NCBI GenBank assembly: GCA_023663285.1
Contig: JAMPHT010000013.1
Span: 1 to 61,408, forward strand
DNA: 61,408 bases
DNA from: Bacillota bacterium
GTDB taxonomy: Bacteria > Bacillota > Clostridia > Lachnospirales > Lachnospiraceae
Direction: 5' to 3'
Within the stretch, counting starts at the first letter, position 1. Each line of letters starts with the position of its first letter. The notes under the pieces were generated by a model. That model did not search any database and was not told the origin of the DNA. It saw only the letters and a program-made list of their open reading frames with translations. The position numbers were made by a program, and so were the translations under genes. This document shows positions 43,862-53,368 of the stretch, piece after piece.

Positions 43862-45668
43862 GAAGATCAAAGAAAAGAACATAAGCAGAGTAGATCTGTG
43901 CAGAGGATTGTGCGCTCCTCCGATGCTGACGAAATATCTGAATGGGGAGCGCAGGATGGACAGACTCCTGTTGACGGCACTGATGCAGAGACTGGGGCTG
44001 TCTCCGGATAAGTTTGCGACTCTGCTGACTGAGAAAGAATATATCTATTTTGACTGGCGGCAGCGCCTTGCCCAGGCACAATTGGATCGAGAATGGGAAA
44101 AGGTGATGACGCTGCTGGAGGAGGACGCCCTCCGGGAGCCTGCCTGCAATCCGGCAATTCAGGAACAGTTTTATATTGTGGTGCGGGCCAGGGCAGAGGC
44201 AGCGCTGTCCGGAGATAAAAGCGGTGTGGCCGGTAGGTATCGGGAGGCTGTCCGGAGGACGGTGCCGGACTTTCCGGGGAAGCTGGGTGTACATACTTAT
44301 CTGAGTATGCAGGAAATCAGTTTCATGCTGCTTTGGAGTGATTCCTGTCAGGACCGGGAGCAGGCAGCGAAGGTGCTTTCCTTTCTGGAAGGCTATATCC
44401 CTGCCCGCTTTTCGGAGGAACGTGAAAAGGTAAAGCTGTACCCTAAGGTGGCGGCCCGATATCTGCCCATTCTCTGCGAGCAGGGCAGGTATCATGAGTG
44501 CATGGTCATGGCTGAGAGGGCTTTGAATATGATGGCAATATCCGGTTATGCCTCCAGCATGGAGGCTGTTCTGGACAGTTATGTGAAGGCTGCGGAAGGG
44601 CTGGGAACAGAGGAGCAGGTACATAGGGAGAAAGTGCAGCTGGGAGCATGGCGGGAGTTGATGCAGGAGATAGGTCAGACAGGGGAAAAGCTTGACGACG
44701 AGCTGTATATGACGGACATATGGCAGGAGGCAGACCTGCTGGATGAGGTGCTCCGCAGGAACAGGCAGTATCAGGGGTATTCTCAGGAGGAGCTTAGCGA
44801 GGGGATCTGTACTCCGGAAACTCTTTCCAGGATCGAGACCGGCAGGCGGGCGCCCAATACAGGCACTTTTCGGGCGTTGGCAGAGAAGCTGAATTTGCGG
44901 GAGGATTATTACTACAGCAATATTGAGACGGATGACCTTGCACTGTTGGATCAGGAATGGCAGATAACCACGTTGATCATGAACAGAAAGTGGGAGCAGG
45001 CAGAAAAGGTGCTGAAGGAGATGAAAGCGGTGCTGGATTTGTCTTACAGCTGTAACCGCCAGTATGTGGAAAATGAAGAATTTACCATAGAATGTGGATT
45101 GGGCAGGATTCCAATAGAGCGACAGTTTGAGACTGTCAGGAAAATCTTGGCTATTACGGTAGAGGAGGTGCCGGGAGATAGAGATATAAGGAAATGGCGG
45201 GAGGACTTTTGGAACCGTCCCTTTAGCGGGGAAGAAATAGCGGTGATGATGAAAATGGCAGATGCGTTAAGAAATGAAAAAAAGTGGGAGCAGAAAGAGT
45301 ATCTGCTGGAGAAGTTGCTGGGATATTATCAGAAGAGTAAGGTTAAACCGGAATTCCATTTCAGAAGAGTGATACTGATCGTGGGGCGTTTGACGGGATG
45401 CACAGGAAGATTGGAAAAGTGGGAGAAGGAGTTGAACTATTCCGAGGAAGGAATCCGTTTATGCCGGGTCAGTGGTACAGGAAAAATGCTGCCATTATTT
45501 TTGAATAATAAGGCGGATGCTCTGGAGCATTTGGGCAAAAAGGAGACAAGCCTGAAATATTACAGACTTGCCTTTTACAGTGCGGAATTGTTTGGAAAAA
45601 ATGGGACAGCAGAGATTGCTAAAAGATCTTATGAAAAGCTGCATGGACAACCGATAAACTGGTACTAG
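43830..45668 (+). CDS. Large regulator with two XRE-type HTH domains
   Basis: The 612-residue protein has an N-terminal helix-turn-helix (about residues 6-45, ISRVDLCRGLCAPPMLTKYL). A second, more canonical XRE HTH is in the middle (about 315-355, YSQEELSEGICTPETLSRIE). Helical TPR-like stretches follow each domain, resembling the Rgg/RRNPP layout used twice. Such regulators often sense peptides. The next genes encode an ABC ATPase, its permease and an exporter pair, plausible targets. The start overlaps the Rpn fragment; GGTGGCGGGAAG before it is only a weak ribosome site. Confidence 0.7.
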   Translation: MKKTLGRMLREKIKEKNISRVDLCRGLCAPPMLTKYLNGERRMDRLLLTALMQRLGLSPDKFATLLTEKEYIYFDWRQRLAQAQLDREWEKVMTLLEEDALREPACNPAIQEQFYIVVRARAEAALSGDKSGVAGRYREAVRRTVPDFPGKLGVHTYLSMQEISFMLLWSDSCQDREQAAKVLSFLEGYIPARFSEEREKVKLYPKVAARYLPILCEQGRYHECMVMAERALNMMAISGYASSMEAVLDSYVKAAEGLGTEEQVHREKVQLGAWRELMQEIGQTGEKLDDELYMTDIWQEADLLDEVLRRNRQYQGYSQEELSEGICTPETLSRIETGRRAPNTGTFRALAEKLNLREDYYYSNIETDDLALLDQEWQITTLIMNRKWEQAEKVLKEMKAVLDLSYSCNRQYVENEEFTIECGLGRIPIERQFETVRKILAITVEEVPGDRDIRKWREDFWNRPFSGEEIAVMMKMADALRNEKKWEQKEYLLEKLLGYYQKSKVKPEFHFRRVILIVGRLTGCTGRLEKWEKELNYSEEGIRLCRVSGTGKMLPLFLNNKADALEHLGKKETSLKYYRLAFYSAELFGKNGTAEIAKRSYEKLHGQPINWY

Positions 45669-45868
45669 GCATGATTACTTTCTTCGATGCTGTTACAATC
45701 AGTCTCGCAGTATAGCAGTTCTTCCGCATTGATGCATTGAAAGAGACTATTGTATTGCATTATTGCAGGGGTCCTGACTGCTGTAGTTAGTAAGCTTGCA
45801 GTAAGTACGGCAGCCAGAGTGAGAATAAGAACGATTTTTCGGTTTGCGTTGTTATTTACTTTTGGACA
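45665..45868 (-). other. Start-less secreted-peptide-like frame
   Basis: On the minus strand, a frame between two stops reads VNNNANRKIVLILTLAAVLT, then ASLLTTAVRTPAIMQYNSLF, and ends with a Cys-containing acidic tail. The pattern is a basic N-terminus, a hydrophobic core and then a polar tail, as in small exported peptides. No ATG, GTG or TTG starts it and no ribosome site is present. It is convergent with the double-HTH gene and ends inside its stop codon. It may be a decayed peptide gene or chance. The rest of 45669-45986 holds only the inverted repeat at 45888. Confidence 0.25.
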
Positions 45869-45887
45869 GTGTCCTTAGAAGAAGTGC

Positions 45888-45926
45888 ATGACGTTTTTGG
45901 AAAATAATTATTTCCAAAAACGTCAT
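45888..45926. promoter_or_regulatory. Perfect 16-bp inverted repeat before the ABC operon
   Basis: ATGACGTTTTTGGAAA (45888-45903) and TTTCCAAAAACGTCAT (45911-45926) are exact complements with a 7-base loop. It lies 61 bases before the ABC ATPase start. It could be an operator for the adjacent double-HTH regulator or a terminator for the regulator gene; no T run follows directly. Confidence 0.6.
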
Positions 45927-45986
45927 ACATTTTCTTTAGACGGTATGTTAACATAAAAGCAGATAAATCCAGAAGGAGATTTGACT

Positions 45987-46679
45987 ATGCAGCTTAAGAT
46001 AAAAGACATTTGTAAGAGTTACGGTGAGAAGAAGGTGTTGGACAATGCGTCTTACGACTTTGAGGAAGGCAGGATATACAGTATCCTTGGCAGAAACGGA
46101 GCGGGGAAAACCACGCTGTTTAACTGCATCAGTGCGGATCTGCTGTTTGAGGGAGGAACGGTTCTGCTGGAGGAAGGCGGAAACGGGAGAGAGTTGGAAT
46201 ACAAAGATGTGGGACTGGTGTCTGCAGCACCCGTGCTGCCGGAATTTCTGACCGGTAATGAGTTTATTTACTACTTTACAAAGCTGAACCATATAGACAT
46301 GGGTGAAGAAGCAATAAACGAGTATTTTGACCTGATGCGTATTGAGCTGGAGGATCGACACAGACTGCTCAAAAATTACTCCTTTGGAATGAAGAATAAG
46401 ATACAGCTGCTGTGCTGCCTGATCCGAAACCCTAAGGTGATTCTTTTGGATGAGCCTCTTTCATCCTTTGATATTCTTGTATCCCATGACATAAAAGAGA
46501 CGCTTCTGAGAATAAGATCCGAGCATATCATCCTTATGGCGACCCATATCATGCAGCTGGCGGAGGACATCAGTGATGAGATAGTCATATTGAAGGATGG
46601 AAAGCTGCATAAGCCATCTCAGGAAAAAGATGCGACGACAGACTTTGAGGATTACATAATAAAAGAATTGCAGGGATAG
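45987..46679 (+). CDS. ABC transporter ATP-binding protein
   Basis: The 230-residue ATPase has Walker A LGRNGAGKTTLFN near residue 35, a degenerate signature YSFGMKNKIQ near 132, Walker B VILLDEPLSSFD near 152 and switch His in ATHIMQ near 182. The degenerate signature and length fit ABC-2 type exporters. ATG 45987 has AAGGAG 9 bases upstream. The permease gene follows after 13 bases. It is under the likely control of the upstream double-HTH regulator. Confidence 0.9.
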   Translation: MQLKIKDICKSYGEKKVLDNASYDFEEGRIYSILGRNGAGKTTLFNCISADLLFEGGTVLLEEGGNGRELEYKDVGLVSAAPVLPEFLTGNEFIYYFTKLNHIDMGEEAINEYFDLMRIELEDRHRLLKNYSFGMKNKIQLLCCLIRNPKVILLDEPLSSFDILVSHDIKETLLRIRSEHIILMATHIMQLAEDISDEIVILKDGKLHKPSQEKDATTDFEDYIIKELQG

Positions 46680-46692
46680 GAGGGCGTGGAAT

Positions 46693-48270
46693 ATGGGTAA
46701 TTTATTAGAATTTGAAAAAATAAACATAGCCATGCAGACAAATGCGTTCATTTATTATCTTTCCCGGATACCTGTGATTGGGAAGTTTATCGGAGAGTCG
46801 TGGTTTCGAGCGTACCGGATGAAAAAAGTGTTCGCGTTGTTTGGGATCGCACTTGACCTGATCAAGGAAGCTATCGGGTACAATATCGGATTATATATTA
46901 TTCTCTGCGTTATTCCAAATGCTCTTTTGAAAGACAGCCGTGTCAGCGGAAATCAGGTGTTGTTCTTATTTTTGATGGTGAGCTGTATCGCCTCCGCCGT
47001 ATCCGGTCATGGGCTTTTTAAGCCCCAGTCTGAAGATTATACTTTCCTGACGCATTTTATGGTGGACCCGGACAGCTATTATAAATATAAAGCGCTGAAG
47101 AATGCGTTGTACTGCACGGTGCTGTATCTGCCGGTGTTTCTCTATATCACCCGGAGCGTCATGCTCTCTCTGATGATGGTATGTCTTAAATTGTTGTTTG
47201 TCATGGGGAGCGGTGTGGTGTACCTCAGATATTTTAAGAGGTTTCATAAAATACCAGGAAAGCTGTGGCGAAATATAGGACTGCTGCTTTGTGTGGCATT
47301 GGCATATCTGGGGATCTATTTTGGACTGGTCCCCGAATTCCACCTTGATACGACGGTCATGGCGGCAGTTATGGCTGTTTCGCTGCTGGGTTCTCTCGCC
47401 TGCTGTGTATATCATGGGCGCTATACTGATTATAAAAAAATAGCCGTGACCTATGCGAATCTTGCCACGTTGCGGCTGCAGGTCTCTGTTCATACTGCGG
47501 CGGTGGGGGAGGACAGCACGGGTATGCAGGAGGAGGCCTGGGAAGAGAACGCAGATTTCTATGAGAAGAACAAGACGCTGGAACCTTGGGTCTATTTTGA
47601 GAAGGCGTTCAGACACAGATATAGAAAGATACTGTTCCATGACAGGCTGTCCTGGGCGGCGATCATGCTGGCCGCGGCATTGTTTCTGACACTGGCCGTC
47701 AGAGGCGGCTGGCTGTCGCTATCGGGAAAGAATATTTTTGAGTACACGCCTGTGCTTCTTGCGCTTGCGGCAGCATCCTCTTTTGCAGGCAGATTGATGC
47801 AGATGCTCTTTCGGAATATCGATGTCTTTATTCTGGACGGAAAGTTTGCCACACGAGAATATGTAAGGCAGAGTATGCTGGGAAGGTATCTGTATGTGAT
47901 TCGATCCGATGCCCTGTATTCTCTGTTTTTCCTGGGGGTAGCGGCGCTGACCGGTCAACTGGCCGGACTGCATTTGGGGGCTGGGCAGCTTGTAAGCATA
48001 GTGCTCCTGTTCTTTTTGTTCCTTTTTCTCTGGGATACTTACGAGGTGCTTACCTATTATTTATTTCAGCCCTTTTCAAAGGAAATGGCGGTCAGGAATC
48101 CGGTTTACGCTGCGCTGGGCTGGCTGGAGGGAATATTCAGCCTGGTGGTCCTCTTTGTGAGAAAAGACATCACCAGGGGGATCCCGTTTCTCGTTGCGCT
48201 GGATGTGTTGGCAGTCTGCGTGTTTTTCCTGGTCCGTCGGTATGCGTGGAAAACCTTTCGGTTGAGGTAG
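46693..48270 (+). CDS. ABC transporter permease
   Basis: The 525-residue protein has about ten to twelve membrane helices in two groups (residues 65-250 and 315-520), split by a charged cytoplasmic part around residue 270-300. It lacks a family name I can give with certainty, but its position 13 bases after the ATPase and its topology make it the membrane partner. The substrate is unknown; the neighbours suggest a peptide or a toxic compound. Confidence 0.75.
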   Translation: MGNLLEFEKINIAMQTNAFIYYLSRIPVIGKFIGESWFRAYRMKKVFALFGIALDLIKEAIGYNIGLYIILCVIPNALLKDSRVSGNQVLFLFLMVSCIASAVSGHGLFKPQSEDYTFLTHFMVDPDSYYKYKALKNALYCTVLYLPVFLYITRSVMLSLMMVCLKLLFVMGSGVVYLRYFKRFHKIPGKLWRNIGLLLCVALAYLGIYFGLVPEFHLDTTVMAAVMAVSLLGSLACCVYHGRYTDYKKIAVTYANLATLRLQVSVHTAAVGEDSTGMQEEAWEENADFYEKNKTLEPWVYFEKAFRHRYRKILFHDRLSWAAIMLAAALFLTLAVRGGWLSLSGKNIFEYTPVLLALAAASSFAGRLMQMLFRNIDVFILDGKFATREYVRQSMLGRYLYVIRSDALYSLFFLGVAALTGQLAGLHLGAGQLVSIVLLFFLFLFLWDTYEVLTYYLFQPFSKEMAVRNPVYAALGWLEGIFSLVVLFVRKDITRGIPFLVALDVLAVCVFFLVRRYAWKTFRLR

Positions 48271-48294
48271 AAATATAGTCCTGTTTTGACAGAG

Positions 48295-48330
48295 TGCAGC
48301 ATCACGAAGCAATTCGATGCTGCATTTTTT
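48295..48330 (+). terminator. Terminator of the ABC ATPase-permease operon
   Basis: TGCAGCATC (48295-48303) pairs with GATGCTGCA (48316-48324), followed by six T. Confidence 0.85.
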
Positions 48331-48435
48331 GTGTGCATTTCACATCAGATTTTCTACATTTGGCATCAAATTTCTCATTCTCCTTTTCCCTGTGCTACAG
48401 TGTGAACGGAATGCCTTAGAAAATCTAAATCATTC

Positions 48436-48465
48436 CCGGAAGAATCCGCAAGCGGATTCTTCCGG
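48436..48465. repeat. Perfect 14-bp palindrome in the exporter leader
   Basis: CCGGAAGAATCCGC and GCGGATTCTTCCGG are separated by only AA. It lies 65 bases before the exporter start codon. The AA-loop style is the same as the palindrome at 974-991. It could fold in the leader RNA or be an operator. Confidence 0.6.
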
Positions 48466-48529
48466 CCTTGCGGCGGGGGTGTTGACTATTCTTGACGGGA
48501 AGAGTGAAAGGAAAAGGAGGAACGATAAA

Positions 48530-50332
48530 ATGGTGAAAGCGATTCAGGCTGCCCTGGCGCCTTTAGGTAAAAGGTATGTGGGGCTGCATATGGCAGGTAT
48601 GTTTATTCTGGCAGCGGCGGCCGCTGTGTTCAATGTGTATTACGCGGATATGCTGGGCAGGCTTGCCGGTCAGATGGAGAGCGGCGCCGATCCCTGGGGG
48701 GCTGTGTACCGTATGCTTGCAGCTCTGCTGGCGGTGTGCCTTGTGGCGGTAGCGGAGCAGGCGTACAGGGTGAGGCTGCGGTGCGACGTGGTAGAGCGTT
48801 ATCAGAGACGGTTTTCGCATTCTCTGCTGAAGGCCCGGATGAAGGATATCCGGAATCTGAATGCCGGGGATGTGTATGTGCGGGGAACGTCGGATCTTCT
48901 CGGCGCTGCAGGCATATGGACGTCGGAGCTGTGGAAGCTGACGTCCAATGTCTGCAGGATCGCAGCCTCCATGGTGGCGATCATTCTGATCAGGCCATTG
49001 TTTTGTCTGTTTATGATGCTGGTGATCGTCGGCGCTTTCCTGCTGCAGGTGATCGTGTCCAGGCCCATGCAGGGCTGCCGGAAGAAGATATTTGACGCTT
49101 TAGGGGAGGCGGAGAGCGTGTCCGGAGATCTGCTTGGGAATCTGGAGACGGTGCAGGTGGAAAAGGCGCAGAAATGGGCGTTCACAAGATATGAAAATGC
49201 CCTGAGGGCGGCGGAGGGACAGTACCGCAGGCAGCTGCCGCCTATTTGTCTGATGATGTCAGGAGGCTTTTTGTGTTCCATGCTTCCCATGCTGTTTGGC
49301 ATCTTCTATCCGGCGCTGTCCTATATGCGTGGGGAAATGGCCCTGGCGGAATGTGTCACGGTGATCACTCTGGCGCTTTCCGTTGCGGCGGTGATCCAGT
49401 CTATGGTTCAGATACTGGGAACTCTTCAGCAGGACATAGCTTCCCTGCAGAGAGTGGCGGAGGTGTGGAGTCTGGAATCGGAGCAGGAGGCATACAGAAA
49501 CTGCGGCAGCTACCGCTTTCGGGATGGAATGTCTGGGCAGGAGAGCCCCCAGTTGAAGGCTGCCCCGGATCTGGAGCCTGGCGCTGGCGGCGGGGAATCT
49601 CATGAGGTTTTCTGCAGGGTCAGGGAGCTTACCTTCGGATATTCCGAGGAAAACAGCATCCTGCGGGGATGGAGCTGCGATCTGGAAAGAAACCGCCTGT
49701 ACCTGCTGACAGGGATAAACGGAGCGGGGAAGTCCACCTTTTCCAAGCTGCTCACAGGCCTGTATCTGCCTGAGGCGGGAACCATCGAATACTGCCTTAA
49801 GGGACAGGAAAGAGCAGAGGACCTGCGGGAGCGGGATCTCCACGCCCTGCGGTTACGGGTGGTCATTGGGGAGCAGGATCCCGTTTTGTTCCGGGGGAGC
49901 ATTCTGGACAACATCAGAAAGGGGAACGAAGCCCTTTCCACCGAGACGGTGCGGGAATGGTGTGATTCCACCGGGGTGAGCAGGGTGCTTGACGGGATTC
50001 AGGGAGGTCTGGAGGCCGCCATAGAGCAAAAGGGCGTCAATTTGTCGGGAGGGCAGAAAAAGTGCATTTCCGTCAGCCGGGCGCTGTTGTCCGAGGCGGA
50101 TATGATCATTCTGGATGAACCTACGGCGAACTTAAGCAGTGATATATCCGAGGTGATCTACAGGCAGGTGGCCCGGACCCTGCAAAAGGGCAGAGGGCAG
50201 ACGGTGCTTGTGATCACTCATGACGGCGGCTTTGAAGCGGCCTTCCCGGACGCACAGAGGTTATCCATGGAACGAATTGTTTCCATGGAGGCAGAGGATC
50301 GACCACAAATTTGCACTGAAAAGTCACAATGA
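48530..50332 (+). CDS. ABC exporter half-transporter A (membrane plus ATPase)
   Basis: The 600-residue protein has a six-helix membrane domain (about residues 1-310) and a C-terminal ATPase with Walker A TGINGAGKSTFSK near residue 397, signature NLSGGQKKCIS near 505 and Walker B MIILDEPTANLSS near 525. It is the first of two adjacent half-transporters that likely form a heterodimer. ATG 48530 follows AAAAGGAGG; the longer upstream frame in the leader is not used. The next gene's true start lies 50 bases after its stop. Confidence 0.88.
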   Translation: MVKAIQAALAPLGKRYVGLHMAGMFILAAAAAVFNVYYADMLGRLAGQMESGADPWGAVYRMLAALLAVCLVAVAEQAYRVRLRCDVVERYQRRFSHSLLKARMKDIRNLNAGDVYVRGTSDLLGAAGIWTSELWKLTSNVCRIAASMVAIILIRPLFCLFMMLVIVGAFLLQVIVSRPMQGCRKKIFDALGEAESVSGDLLGNLETVQVEKAQKWAFTRYENALRAAEGQYRRQLPPICLMMSGGFLCSMLPMLFGIFYPALSYMRGEMALAECVTVITLALSVAAVIQSMVQILGTLQQDIASLQRVAEVWSLESEQEAYRNCGSYRFRDGMSGQESPQLKAAPDLEPGAGGGESHEVFCRVRELTFGYSEENSILRGWSCDLERNRLYLLTGINGAGKSTFSKLLTGLYLPEAGTIEYCLKGQERAEDLRERDLHALRLRVVIGEQDPVLFRGSILDNIRKGNEALSTETVREWCDSTGVSRVLDGIQGGLEAAIEQKGVNLSGGQKKCISVSRALLSEADMIILDEPTANLSSDISEVIYRQVARTLQKGRGQTVLVITHDGGFEAAFPDAQRLSMERIVSMEAEDRPQICTEKSQ

Positions 50333-50382
50333 ACTTCTCATCGCGGTGTCTACGCAAGAGAGCTTCGGCAAGGAGGTTTAAA

Positions 50383-52074
50383 ATGAAAAATGTGAAGGAT
50401 AAAGAACTTATAAAAAGGACGCTGTCCTATGTGAAGAAGATTTGGTGGCTGTATATTCCCGCATTGGTATTCTTTTCCGCTCAGGATGTATTTGCCACCC
50501 TTTCGGCCGCATCCCTTCAGAAAGCGGCAATAGATTTTTTCGGTGCGGGGGCATATGACGAAAAGCTTGTCGGAATCGTCAGGATCCTGCTTATTTACCT
50601 TTTGCTGCTGCTGGTGATGATTTTTTTCGCAGGAGTGATAGATTATGTGGAGCTGTATCTGACGAATAAGATCAAAAAGGATCTGTTCAGGGCATATCTG
50701 GTGTTCCGGCCCGGCAGTGGGACGCAGGAAAAGGCCGGAGACAGGAGCGCGAGGCTGACCGGCGACTGCGGCAACATCGCTTCCTTTCTTACCTATGTGC
50801 TTGGGATGCTTTTGATGCCGGTGCTTCAGGTGATAGGCTGTATGGCGGCTCTTTGCTGTTATCACTGGCTGCTGGGAGCGGGGGCGTTTTTGTGCGCGGC
50901 GCTGTCTCTTCTTTATGCCCGCCTGATACAGCCTAAGGTCAGGAAGGTCAGCAGGGAGCAGCAGGAGAACAACGGCGACTTCATGGACAGGCTGGGGGAC
51001 AGTATGACCATGGCGGAGACGATCAGGACGTATCGGCAGGAGGAAGCGGAGCAGGAAAAGACCGGCGCGGTCATTATGCTCGGCAGAAAGCTCCGGAAAC
51101 GGTCCCTGCTCTATACGGCGGGGCAGGTCTCCGTCAGCAATATCTGCAATTTCCTGTATGTGGGAGCAGCTGTCGTGCTGGGGGTGTCCCTGTTCTTAAA
51201 AGGGGAGCTGCCCCTGTCGGTGCTGACGATCATTCCGTCGCTGGCAGGCGGCGTGCTGGCGGGGATCGTGGATTTCTGCGGGATGACTCTTGATCTCCAG
51301 CCCATACTGTCCTCTATGGAGCGTGTTTTTTCTGTTATCGACAGCTCTGCGGCTGCGGCGGAGGACAAAAAAATGATCCGGGCAGAGGCAGACCCGGCTG
51401 CCGCAGCGGTGGAGATAGAGGGAGTGGGCTTTGCCTATGAAAACGGCAGCGGTATATCCGATGTTTCCCTGGAAGTGGGAGCAAATACTTATCTGGCCAT
51501 AAAGGGAGAAGTGGGCTGCGGGAAGAGTACCCTGATGAAGGTGCTGCTGGGGCTGCAGAAAAAGAAAGCCGGGACGATCAGGGCTTTCGGACAGAGCCAG
51601 GATGATATGCCGGCGGAAAGCTGGTTTGAGAATTTTACTTATGTGGAACAGGATCAGAAGCTGTTTCTGGGGACCATAGAAGAAAATATCCTGCTGGGTG
51701 AGGAGCCGGACCGGGAGCGGCTGGCCTGTGTGCTGGAGCTGACGGGGCTGGGCGAGATGGTGAAAAGGTTCCCGGAGGGGATCCATACCATGGCGGAGAG
51801 CGGGGGAGATAACTTTTCAGGCGGGGAGCGGCAGCTGATCTGCTTTGCCAGGGCGCTGTACAGCCGCGCGCCGATCATGCTCCTGGATGAATTTTCTTCC
51901 GCTTTTGACGCCGGGGCTGACAGCCGTGCCCTCAAGGCGCTGAAAACGGTCACGCAGGATGCGGGATCGGCCATACGAAAAACGGCGCTGGTGATCTCCC
52001 ATAAGGAGGAGTTTATTGACGCAGCGGATAAAGTTCTTTTTTTTCAGGGAAAATTCATTGCAAATCGACTGTGA
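50383..52074 (+). CDS. ABC exporter half-transporter B (membrane plus ATPase)
   Basis: The 563-residue protein has a six-helix membrane domain (about residues 20-310) and an ATPase with Walker A GEVGCGKSTLMK near residue 380, signature NFSGGERQLIC near 475 and Walker B IMLLDEFSSAFD near 500. The Walker B Glu is kept here and in partner A, so both sites could be active. ATG 50383 with AAGGAGG upstream was chosen over a start overlapping partner A. The family exports lipids, peptides or drugs; the cargo is not evident. Confidence 0.88.
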   Translation: MKNVKDKELIKRTLSYVKKIWWLYIPALVFFSAQDVFATLSAASLQKAAIDFFGAGAYDEKLVGIVRILLIYLLLLLVMIFFAGVIDYVELYLTNKIKKDLFRAYLVFRPGSGTQEKAGDRSARLTGDCGNIASFLTYVLGMLLMPVLQVIGCMAALCCYHWLLGAGAFLCAALSLLYARLIQPKVRKVSREQQENNGDFMDRLGDSMTMAETIRTYRQEEAEQEKTGAVIMLGRKLRKRSLLYTAGQVSVSNICNFLYVGAAVVLGVSLFLKGELPLSVLTIIPSLAGGVLAGIVDFCGMTLDLQPILSSMERVFSVIDSSAAAAEDKKMIRAEADPAAAAVEIEGVGFAYENGSGISDVSLEVGANTYLAIKGEVGCGKSTLMKVLLGLQKKKAGTIRAFGQSQDDMPAESWFENFTYVEQDQKLFLGTIEENILLGEEPDRERLACVLELTGLGEMVKRFPEGIHTMAESGGDNFSGGERQLICFARALYSRAPIMLLDEFSSAFDAGADSRALKALKTVTQDAGSAIRKTALVISHKEEFIDAADKVLFFQGKFIANRL

Positions 52075-52086
52075 CTATGGTACACT
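52058..52086 (+). promoter_or_regulatory. Promoter of the butyrate operon
   Basis: TTGCAA (52058-52063), 17-base spacer, TACACT (52081-52086). The -35 element lies inside the last codons of the exporter gene. The leader is AT-rich, about 55 bases. Confidence 0.55.
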
Positions 52087-52147
52087 TGAAAATAAGGTCA
52101 TGACAAAAAAATAACAATCAAAAATAAAATCATTGGAGGAAAAAAAC

Positions 52148-53332
52148 ATGGCAAAGAAAGTAGTTTTAGCCGGAGCATGCCGTACCGCCATCGGCACCAT
52201 GGGCGGCACCCTGAGCACCACACCCGCTGCCGAGCTGGGCGCGATCGTCATCAGGGAGGCATTGAACAGGGCGGGCGTCAAGCCGGAGAATGTGGATCAG
52301 GTCTATATGGGGTGCGTTATCCAGGCGGCCCAGGGGCAGAATGTAGCCCGTCAGGCGTCTATCAAGGCAGGACTTCCCATTGAAGTGCCCGCTGTCACAA
52401 TGAACGTAGTGTGCGGTTCAGGCTTAAACTGCGTGAACCAGGCAGCTCAGATGATCATGGCGGGAGACGCCGACGTCGTGGTCGCAGGCGGTATGGAAAA
52501 TATGTCCATGGCTCCCTATGCGGTTCCCCAGGCCCGTTACGGCTACAGGATGAACAACGGCACCCTGGTGGATACCATGATCAAGGACGCCCTGTGGGAT
52601 GCGTTCAATGATTACCATATGATCATGACTGCGGACAATATCTGCAGAGAGTGGGGACTGACCCGTGAGGAGCTGGACGAGTTTGCGTTAAAGAGCCAGC
52701 AGAAGGCTGAGGCGGCTCAGAAGTCCGGTGCTTTTGACAAAGAGATCGTTCCCGTCATGGTGAAGAAAAAGAAAGAGACCATTGAGTTCAAGGTCGACGA
52801 GGGCCCTCGCGCAGGCTCCACAATGGAAGGGCTGCAGAAGCTTCGTCCCATCAACCCCGACGGCTTTGTGACCGCGGGCAACGCTTCCGGCATCAACGAC
52901 GGTGCGGCTGCGATCGTAGTCATGAGCGAGGAGAAGGCAAAGGAGCTGGGCGTTAAGCCTATGGCCACCTTTGTGGCAGGCGCGCTGGCAGGCGTCCGTC
53001 CGGAGGTCATGGGTATCGGACCCGTTGCGTCCACAAAGAAGGTGCTGGCTAAGACCGGCATGAAGATCGAGGACTTTGACATTATCGAGGCAAACGAGGC
53101 ATTTGCGGCGCAGTCTGTGGCAGTGGGCAAGGAGCTTGGCATCGATGTTGACAAACAGCTGAATCCCAACGGCGGCGCTATCGCTCTCGGCCATCCCGTA
53201 GGAGCTTCCGGATGCCGTATCCTGGTGACATTGCTTCATGAGATGCAGGCAAAGGGCGCAAAGACCGGCCTTGCTACTCTGTGTATCGGCGGCGGCATGG
53301 GCTGCTCCACCATTGTAAAGATGGAAGATTAG
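52148..53332 (+). CDS. thl: Acetyl-CoA acetyltransferase (thiolase)
   Basis: A 394-residue biosynthetic thiolase. The acyl-binding Cys lies in [10 protein letters not shown] near residue 88, the His in GHPVGASG near 350, and the second Cys in CIGGGMG near 380. It condenses two acetyl-CoA to acetoacetyl-CoA, the first step of butyrate formation. ATG 52148 follows TTGGAGG. It is the first gene of the operon, followed by crt after 36 bases. Confidence 0.95.
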   Translation: MAKKVVLAGACRTAIGTMGGTLSTTPAAELGAIVIREALNRAGVKPENVDQVYMGCVIQAAQGQNVARQASIKAGLPIEVPAVTMNVVCGSGLNCVNQAAQMIMAGDADVVVAGGMENMSMAPYAVPQARYGYRMNNGTLVDTMIKDALWDAFNDYHMIMTADNICREWGLTREELDEFALKSQQKAEAAQKSGAFDKEIVPVMVKKKKETIEFKVDEGPRAGSTMEGLQKLRPINPDGFVTAGNASGINDGAAAIVVMSEEKAKELGVKPMATFVAGALAGVRPEVMGIGPVASTKKVLAKTGMKIEDFDIIEANEAFAAQSVAVGKELGIDVDKQLNPNGGAIALGHPVGASGCRILVTLLHEMQAKGAKTGLATLCIGGGMGCSTIVKMED

Positions 53333-53368
53333 TTACGAAGAATAAAGTATTTTGGAGGATCGTTGAGC

